NCBI RefSeq assembly: GCF_910592395.1
Contig: NC_088313.1
Coordinates: 12,664,437 to 12,728,436, forward strand
DNA: 64,000 nt
Reading direction: 5' to 3'
From: Lineus longissimus
Lineage: Eukaryota > Nemertea > Pilidiophora > Heteronemertea > Lineidae
This document shows positions 62,801-64,000 of the stretch, piece by piece; position 1 is the first letter of the stretch; each line of letters begins with the position of its first letter. The position numbers and the translations under genes were made by a program. The notes below the pieces were generated by a model that saw nothing but the letters and a program-made list of their open reading frames with translations, had not been told where the DNA came from and ran no database searches.

Positions 62801-64000
62801 TTGCATGTTTTACTCCATTTCACGAAAAAATGGCACTATACGCAAAAAAGCCAATAATGGTTGGGAAAAACTGTCAGTTGTTTGCCTTAAATGGCTGGCT
62901 TGTTCGTTGTCATGCTTGGTCCGATTCTGGCAAAGTATGTATTCTTCGATACTTTGTACTCGATGTACAAGATGAAATACTCTATTTTCTCACTCCTAAC
63001 GTCCAGCCAGATCTTTACATAGTGCACATTTCTAGGCCCGTAATGGGGTAATTTTTAGGCCTTCTATAATCCTCCAGTATTTGAATGTGAATAGCCATTA
63101 TAAAGACTGTCCGCCGTACTTGTAGTAACTTACAAGACACAAAGGAAGTATCCTCCACTCTCATTTGCTGGGTGTCTTTCACCTATTCAAGCCACTATTG
63201 CCATTGACACTGCTGGTCAATGCAGTAGAGGCCGAGAAAAACTTACTCCCGTCATGGGCCTAGCAACTGGCTTACTACAGTGGACGTTAGGCGTGCGAAA
63301 CTTGAGTATAACACTTCGTACAAATGTTGCTCTTTCCGTGTGAAATCACTAAAAATTAGAGTGCCATTTTTTTCAGAAATAGACTATAGTCCTATGTCTA
63401 ACCTTTTGACCACCAAATCTACCAGCAATCAAACAAACTATGGAAACGGTTGTAATTGACAACCACACTCACCTTCTTTGGAGCTTCATCTGGTATGATA
63501 ATCTTATGGATGTGTTTGGTATTCTGGGCGAGGCAGAAGAAGATGTTACCAGACGTCAATGCGGCGCCGTAGGACGGAGTGGTGAAATTGAAAATGACCT
63601 TCTTTATGCTATCGTCAAGGAGGTCGTGTTTGAGACTGGCATATGGAGGATCTGGAAAGAAAAGAAAAATCGTAGATTTTTGCATAAAATGAGCAAAATC
63701 TGTTAAAATATGACCTTGTCCTTGTTTAGCAGGAAATATGTACTTGCTTCCATAAATCCCTGGTCAAAATACATCACTTAACCTTCAAACTTTGATGCAG
63801 AATAAATTGGTATTAGCAGCAACACTTGCCATTAACCTGAAGGCTACTAGTGAAAATGAAATTTTCTTTAAGCCTAAAACGGTCAATGGGAAAGCCGGTC
63901 CTACCATGGGCTATGTTCTCTGTCAGCTCAAAGATAATCATCCTCGTTGCCCCATTCCTCTTCTTCTTGCTGTCATTGACGGTAGCAATCACTTGGATCA
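26671..64000 (-). CDS. CFAP43: CFAP43 (WDR96) orthologue, 5'-partial, 26 exons
   Basis: Cilia- and flagella-associated protein 43 works with CFAP44 in the axoneme at the tether of inner dynein arm I1/f. Loss of the human gene causes malformed sperm flagella. The N-terminal WD repeats lie beyond the right edge. The visible 1,323 residues hold the last beta-propeller blades (about 1-315), an acidic linker (about 315-435) and long coiled coils to the C-terminus. Recognition rests on motifs recalled from the human protein: [82 protein letters not shown]. Exon order and direction match. All 25 junctions have GT-AG sites with matching phase and no internal stop. The human protein is about 1,665 residues; this one is longer in the visible part because of a His-rich exon. 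The C-terminus is the stop at 26671-26673. Confidence 0.95.
26921..27060. mobile_element. MITE family 1 (GAACCTCCCTTAGCGGACAC), copy 1, truncated
   Basis: In the CFAP43 intron between exons Y and Z. It has AGTAGAACCTCCCTTAGCGG and ACTAGTTTTGGTCCCAAATT; the right TIR is lost. Confidence 0.75.
27155..27389 (-). CDS. CFAP43: CFAP43 exon Y
   Basis: It is 235 nt, entering in phase 0 and leaving in phase 1. It encodes [20 protein letters not shown] and continuous coiled coil to [12 protein letters not shown]. The donor is gtatga. Confidence 0.95.
27881..27971 (-). CDS. CFAP43: CFAP43 exon X
   Basis: It is 91 nt, entering in phase 2 and leaving in phase 0. It encodes [20 protein letters not shown] then [10 protein letters not shown]. 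The acceptor is cgttttcag and the donor gtaagt. Confidence 0.95.
28115..28188 (-). CDS. CFAP43: CFAP43 exon W
   Basis: It is 74 nt, entering in phase 0 and leaving in phase 2. It encodes [20 protein letters not shown] then IHQE. The acceptor is ctttttcag and the donor gtaaga. Confidence 0.95.
28714..28895. mobile_element. MITE family 1, copy 2
   Basis: TACAGTGGAACCTCCC...GAGAGGTTCTACTGTA inverted ends, 182 bp, intronic. Confidence 0.85.
29022..29181 (-). CDS. CFAP43: CFAP43 exon V
   Basis: It is 160 nt, entering in phase 2 and leaving in phase 0. It encodes [20 protein letters not shown] then [20 protein letters not shown], one of the most conserved C-terminal segments. Confidence 0.96.
30356..30468 (-). 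CDS. CFAP43: CFAP43 exon U
   Basis: It is 113 nt, entering in phase 0 and leaving in phase 2. It encodes [20 protein letters not shown] then [17 protein letters not shown], a coiled coil. Confidence 0.94.
31268..31487 (-). CDS. CFAP43: CFAP43 exon T
   Basis: It is 220 nt, entering in phase 2 and leaving in phase 0. It has a variable Pro/Ser start, then [20 protein letters not shown], a conserved segment. The preceding 4.95-kb intron carries the 20-bp minisatellite and several SINE copies. Confidence 0.92.
31488..33034. other. CFAP43 intron sequence
   Basis: Part of the 4.95-kb intron between exons S and T. AT-rich; I see no gene or clear repeat before the minisatellite. Confidence 0.5.
33035..33635. 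repeat. 20-bp minisatellite in a CFAP43 intron
   Basis: About 29 units of CTGACAAAATTCTGTAACAG with CTGACTAAATTCTG and CTGATAAAATTCTG variants. Confidence 0.93.
34256..34345 (+). mobile_element. tRNA-like SINE head
   Basis: The A-box-like TGATAGCTCAACTGGTAGTG and B-box-like GGTTTGAATCCC lie 40 nt apart. The acceptor stem does not close, so it is not an intact tRNA gene. Confidence 0.6.
35045..35378 (+). mobile_element. tRNA-derived SINE with ATG-type tail
   Basis: The head CATAGTCTAGTGGTAACACT is like a Pol III A box. The 3' part TTGGCCAGGGCAAGTCACTA...CCCGGCAAAAATCCAATGGG runs into the GAT repeat. The head and 3' part may be two adjacent copies. Confidence 0.55.
35379..35477 (+). repeat. 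(GAT)n microsatellite, probably a SINE tail
   Basis: GATGATGATG runs with AAT/GGA interruptions, directly after the SINE 3' sequence GGCAAAAATCCAATGGGGTT. Confidence 0.85.
35552..35774. mobile_element. MITE family 2 (TGTGACCCG termini), copy 1
   Basis: TGTGACCCGCTCTACCAAAA and its inverted partner TTTTGGTAAAGCGAGTCACA. Arms of about 100 bp are nearly perfect. Confidence 0.88.
36442..36617 (-). CDS. CFAP43: CFAP43 exon [12 protein letters not shown] motif
   Basis: It is 176 nt, entering in phase 0 and leaving in phase 2. It encodes [20 protein letters not shown], then a helix ending [12 protein letters not shown], a conserved CFAP43 marker. The donor gtatat lies just after it. Confidence 0.95.
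36780..37113 (+). repeat. Direct duplication of about 110 bp around the SINE head
   Basis: ACCATGACTGAAACAAGA...TGACAGCTTGATTGTTTCAC...GGTGCTTGTTAGA occurs twice, about 215 bp apart. Confidence 0.7.
37070..37207 (+). mobile_element. tRNA-derived SINE, same family
   Basis: Head AATTCTAGTGGTTAATACTC and tail CCGGCAAAAAGTCAATAGGG...GATGATGA. A headed fragment of the same family lies at 36852-36893. Confidence 0.6.
37406..37633 (-). CDS. CFAP43: CFAP43 exon R
   Basis: It is 76 codons, phase 0 on both sides, of continuous coiled coil. Part reads [20 protein letters not shown] then [16 protein letters not shown]. The acceptor is caattcacag and the donor gtaaac. Confidence 0.95.
37792..38003. mobile_element. 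MITE family 1, copy 3, with internal 20-bp tandem expansion
   Basis: Inverted ends TACAGTA...CTACTGTA. The word CTCTCTATTAAGGACAAC is repeated three times inside. Confidence 0.85.
38401..38590. mobile_element. MITE family 2, copy 2
   Basis: TGTGACCCGTCACAGCAAAA...TTTTGCTGTGACGGGTCACA, 190 bp, intronic. Confidence 0.88.
38664..38789 (-). CDS. CFAP43: CFAP43 exon Q
   Basis: It is 42 codons, phase 0 on both sides. It encodes [20 protein letters not shown] then [16 protein letters not shown], a short hinge followed by coiled coil. The donor is gttagt. Confidence 0.93.
39088..39256 (-). mobile_element. SINE with Deu-like core
   Basis: Minus strand: TAGTGTAGTGGCAACATC (A box), GGTCCCTAGTTTGATTCCTG (B box), then GGCGACTCTCTTCGACAGCG, GTGGATTTCCTTCGGGGTCT and CCGGTTTCCTCC. 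The last words resemble the Deu domain of vertebrate and invertebrate SINEs. Confidence 0.6.
39245..39490. repeat. 22-bp minisatellite in a CFAP43 intron
   Basis: About 11 units of GACAGCCATTTAACACTACT plus CA. It begins in the edge of a SINE. Confidence 0.9.
40033..40203 (-). CDS. CFAP43: CFAP43 exon P, charged coiled coil
   Basis: It is 57 codons, phase 0 on both sides. It encodes [20 protein letters not shown] and a Lys/Glu-rich helix, then [20 protein letters not shown]. The acceptor is cttttgtttcag and the donor gtaata. Confidence 0.93.
40388..40476 (-). mobile_element. tRNA-like SINE head
   Basis: The minus strand reads GTGGTGGTGCAGTGGAAGAG and, 40 nt later, GAGTTCAACTCC, in Pol III A/B box order. 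No closed cloverleaf. Confidence 0.5.
40727..40933 (-). CDS. CFAP43: CFAP43 exon O, conserved VVEDEE motif
   Basis: It is 69 codons, phase 0 on both sides. It encodes a coiled coil ([18 protein letters not shown]...) and [20 protein letters not shown], then [14 protein letters not shown]. This matches human CFAP43 as recalled. Confidence 0.95.
41068..41300. mobile_element. Foldback MITE (GGGTTGACCA)
   Basis: Arms of about 100 bp: GGGTTGACCACAGGTACCGC and, reversed, GGTACCTACATGTATGGTCA. Intronic in CFAP43. Confidence 0.8.
41672..41757. mobile_element. MITE family 5 (GACTAGTAAATGCTTTTA), copy 1
   Basis: Inverted ends GACTAGTAAATGCTTTTACT and AGTAAAAACATTTACTAGTC. Confidence 0.8.
41819..41910 (-). 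CDS. CFAP43: CFAP43 exon N
   Basis: It is 92 nt, entering in phase 1 and leaving in phase 0. It encodes [20 protein letters not shown] then [11 protein letters not shown], a strongly conserved signature. The preceding intron is 5.6 kb. Confidence 0.95.
41911..46070. other. CFAP43 intron M-N, left part
   Basis: Homopolymer G and C tracts at about 42571 and 42634, a foldback with GTAGCCCC words at 43515-43612, and a short palindrome (CTACCCCTTTAAGGG) at 44656-44705. MITE family 2 copy 3 lies at the right. No gene. Confidence 0.5.
45724..45913. mobile_element. MITE family 2, copy 3
   Basis: TCTGACCCACCACGACAAAA...CGTCAAGGCGGGTCACA, sharing the core GCACAGAAGATGAGCCTAAA. Confidence 0.82.
46071..46231. 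mobile_element. Foldback element (ATATTGATACCTCTCTG)
   Basis: Arms ATTGATACCTC...TATCTCACCAAAACTGCGAG and, reversed, GGTGAGACAGCC...GAGGTATCAAT. Confidence 0.7.
47154..47355. mobile_element. Palindromic MITE family 6 (CACTCTTAGAAATAAAG), copy 1
   Basis: Ends CACTCTTAGAAATAAAGATT and AACCTTTATTTCTAAGAATG. The inside has repeated AAAACC/GGTTTT words. Confidence 0.72.
47477..47549 (-). CDS. CFAP43: CFAP43 exon M
   Basis: It is 73 nt, entering in phase 0 and leaving in phase 1. It encodes [20 protein letters not shown] then IGSL. The GSL start matches the human segment before the next coiled coil. The acceptor is tatttttccag and the donor gtaagg. Confidence 0.85.
48257..48301 (-). CDS. CFAP43: CFAP43 exon L, 45-nt microexon
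   Basis: Fifteen codons ([15 protein letters not shown]), phase 0 on both sides, between acceptor cttaatcag and strong donor gtaagt. It lies in the same variable linker. Confidence 0.75.
48368..48459. mobile_element. MITE family 3 (TACAGGGTGGCCCAGAA), copy 1
   Basis: 92 bp with perfect ends TACAGGGTGGCCCAGAA and TTCTGGGCCACCCTGTA. The termini resemble mariner-type elements. Confidence 0.9.
48974..49397. mobile_element. Palindromic MITE family 6, copy 2, interrupted by MITE family 1
   Basis: Ends CACTCATAAAAATAAGGTTT and AACCCTTATTTCAAAGAGTG enclose family 1 copy 4 at 49021-49195. Confidence 0.7.
49021..49195. mobile_element. MITE family 1, copy 4, nested in family 6
   Basis: Ends TATAGAACCTCTC and GGAGGTTCCACTATA, in the opposite sense to copies 2 and 3. 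It lies inside a longer palindromic element. Confidence 0.8.
49681..49862. mobile_element. MITE family 1, copy 5
   Basis: TACAGTGGAACCTCTC...GAGAGGTTCTACTGTA, 182 bp, intronic. Confidence 0.85.
49970..50032 (-). CDS. CFAP43: CFAP43 exon K, 63-nt exon
   Basis: Twenty-one codons, phase 0 on both sides, begin [20 protein letters not shown]. The acceptor is cctttcag and the donor gtcaag. It lies in the acidic variable segment that in human is Glu-rich. Confidence 0.75.
50658..50696 (-). CDS. CFAP43: CFAP43 exon J, 39-nt microexon
   Basis: Thirteen codons ([13 protein letters not shown]) lie between a clean acceptor (tttatttcag) and donor (gtaatg), phase 0 on both sides. It is in the variable linker, so homology gives little support. 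The support is the frame and splice sites. Confidence 0.7.
51543..51701 (-). CDS. CFAP43: CFAP43 exon I
   Basis: It is 53 codons, phase 0 on both sides. It encodes [20 protein letters not shown] followed by a coiled-coil run. The donor gtacgt after KSSA is a choice; the frame would stop about eight codons further on. Confidence 0.9.
51765..51880 (+). mobile_element. tRNA-like SINE between CFAP43 exons H and I
   Basis: TTGTTAAGGTGTCTGCCTCG and, 30 nt on, AAAGGTTCAAGGCC give the A/B box pair. Its right limit is unclear. Confidence 0.45.
52023..52127 (-). CDS. CFAP43: CFAP43 exon H, conserved KECW motif
   Basis: It is 35 codons, phase 0 on both sides. It encodes [20 protein letters not shown] then MVVKGRAIG, one of the best conserved CFAP43 signatures. 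The acceptor is cttccttctgcag and the donor gtaagg. Confidence 0.95.
52276..52401 (-). CDS. CFAP43: CFAP43 exon G
   Basis: It is 42 codons, phase 0 on both sides. It encodes [20 protein letters not shown] then [12 protein letters not shown], matching the human MMMEEN...LDEQEF region. The acceptor is gtttttag and the donor gtaggtt. Confidence 0.93.
52933..53287 (-). CDS. CFAP43: CFAP43 exon F, acidic linker
   Basis: It is 355 nt, entering in phase 2 and leaving in phase 0. It links propeller and coiled coil: a His/Met-rich start ([11 protein letters not shown]), a Pro/Thr/Glu-rich low-complexity middle, then [20 protein letters not shown] and a start of coiled coil. A 2.0-kb piece of the preceding 4.3-kb intron holds SINE and MITE copies. 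Confidence 0.9.
53480..53605 (+). mobile_element. SINE with Deu-like core, second copy
   Basis: GGTCCGGGTTTTATCCCTGG, then GGCGACTCTCTTTGATTGAC, GTAGGTTTCCACTGGGTTAC and CTGGTTTCCTCCTACAATAC: the same order as the copy at 39088-39256. Confidence 0.6.
54154..54326. mobile_element. MITE family 1, copy 6
   Basis: TACAGTGGAACCTCCC...GAGGTTCGACTGTA, diverged middle. Confidence 0.8.
54591..54815. mobile_element. MITE family 4 (TACTAGGTGTTAAAAAA)
   Basis: 225-bp palindrome: TACTAGGTGTTAAAAAACAT...TTTTTTTTAACACCTAGTA, with TCTAATAACTTCT in both arms. Confidence 0.88.
55010..55265. mobile_element. Foldback element (TTTCACGAGAAAATGG)
   Basis: CCGTTTCACGAGAAAATGG on the left and TTTGCTCGTGAAATGGACTA on the right. 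A related stretch lies at 62812-62970. Frames inside are not convincing genes. Confidence 0.5.
55266..57548. other. CFAP43 intron E-F, right part
   Basis: AT-rich, with no gene and no clear repeat family recognised. Confidence 0.45.
57549..57676 (-). CDS. CFAP43: CFAP43 exon E, last WD blade
   Basis: It is 128 nt, entering in phase 0 and leaving in phase 2. It encodes [20 protein letters not shown] then DGTLACYKW, matching the closing blade recalled from human CFAP43 (...TLVCLKW). The acceptor is tttgtcttccag and the donor gtaagt. Confidence 0.93.
57838..57987 (-). CDS. CFAP43: CFAP43 exon D, WD blade
   Basis: It is 50 codons, phase 0 on both sides. The acceptor is cttactctcttcag and the donor gtatgtc. 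It encodes [12 protein letters not shown]... then [20 protein letters not shown], a typical WD-blade strand series. Confidence 0.92.
59692..59887. mobile_element. MITE family 2, copy 4
   Basis: TGTGACCCGTTGGCGTTATA...TTTTGCTGTGACGGGTCACA. The left arm has a small change after TGTGACCCG. Confidence 0.85.
60217..60393. mobile_element. MITE family 1, copy 7, old
   Basis: ACAGTGGAACCTCCCT...GAAGTTTCAATGTA, the most diverged copy. Confidence 0.7.
60678..61070 (-). CDS. CFAP43: CFAP43 exon C, His-rich heptad repeat exon
   Basis: This 393-nt exon (131 codons, phase 0 on both sides) runs from [12 protein letters not shown] through 15 heptads of [14 protein letters not shown] type to [10 protein letters not shown], then the donor gtgagta. 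Variants include [14 protein letters not shown] and HYHGHDV. The DNA is a 21-bp tandem repeat organised as 42-bp A/V pairs. It sits between propeller strands, where the human protein as recalled has only a short loop. The repeat happens to be open in several frames, but only this one joins exons B and D. A metal-binding role is possible but unproven. Confidence 0.85.
61341..61577. mobile_element. MITE family 5, two tandem copies
   Basis: GATATGAATAAAGACTAGTA at 61341 and again at 61463 (TAGC variant). Each is followed by TGTACAAAA...GTAAAAGCATTTGC and an inverted end. Confidence 0.78.
61578..63472. other. CFAP43 intron B-C, right part
   Basis: It contains MITE family 3 copy 2, a degenerate hammerhead-like word cluster near 62490-62530, and a stretch related to 55010-55265. 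Open frames here (up to 131 codons) have no support as genes. Confidence 0.45.
62116..62206. mobile_element. MITE family 3, copy 2
   Basis: 91 bp with the same ends. The middle is inverted relative to copy 1 (CCTCACACAATGGATGCACA). Confidence 0.9.
63473..63651 (-). CDS. CFAP43: CFAP43 exon B, propeller strands
   Basis: The acceptor tttctttccag precedes [14 protein letters not shown] and the donor is gtgagtg. It is 179 nt, entering in phase 1 and leaving in phase 0. It holds the segment [20 protein letters not shown], which aligns with a propeller strand region of human CFAP43 recalled from memory. Confidence 0.92.
63905..64000 (-). CDS. CFAP43: CFAP43 exon A (first visible, cut by window edge)
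   Basis: Encodes IQVIATVND...[12 protein letters not shown], a beta-strand-rich stretch of the late WD propeller. It ends in phase 1 at the donor gtagga. The upstream exons with the start codon are outside the window. Confidence 0.85.

Noticed and set aside
62656-63051. 131-codon plus-strand frame
   Set aside because: Part of it resembles the foldback element at 55010-55265 and it lies in a CFAP43 intron; no homology recognised.

Overview
This is eukaryotic DNA: multi-exon genes with GT-AG introns and a dense load of DNA transposons, retrotransposons, MITEs and satellites. The repeat types (tRNA-derived SINEs with a Deu-like core, many palindromic MITEs, frequent TAGGCCTA and TACATGTA words) suggest a marine invertebrate, perhaps an echinoderm, hemichordate or other deuterostome. 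That is inference; no species can be named.

Right part (about 26.5-64 kb, minus strand): the 3' two thirds of a CFAP43 (WDR96) orthologue, an axonemal WD-repeat/coiled-coil protein of motile cilia and flagella. Twenty-six exons could be traced from the right edge to the stop codon at 26671-26673. Every splice phase agrees, and they encode 1,323 residues. One exon carries a long in-frame His-rich minisatellite. The introns hold SINEs, two minisatellites and at least eight MITE families.

Left part (1-9.5 kb, minus strand): an uncharacterised multi-exon gene whose last visible exon is split by a 4.3-kb pogo/Tigger-like transposon (486-4828). The transposon has clear TIRs, a TA duplication and a frame-broken transposase whose second exon ends in a PHD-type zinc finger. 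The host gene also has a +1 shift in an A7 run.

Centre (11.0-25.0 kb): a nested composite of repeats. A 61-bp satellite is interrupted by a DIRS/Ngaro-like retrotransposon. That element is interrupted by a Ty3/Gypsy-like element with 144-bp LTRs (12181-17175) and by a 1.0-kb foldback element with 9-bp target duplications. The Gypsy-like element is itself interrupted, inside its reverse transcriptase, by a 770-bp tandem array of 342-bp units. Each full unit carries a hammerhead-ribozyme-like motif on the minus strand, and a 17-bp target duplication flanks the array, so it looks like an animal retrozyme. To the right lie a 68-bp satellite and the main 61-bp satellite array.

The two host genes share no visible functional link. 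Most of the window is explained by layered mobile-element insertion.
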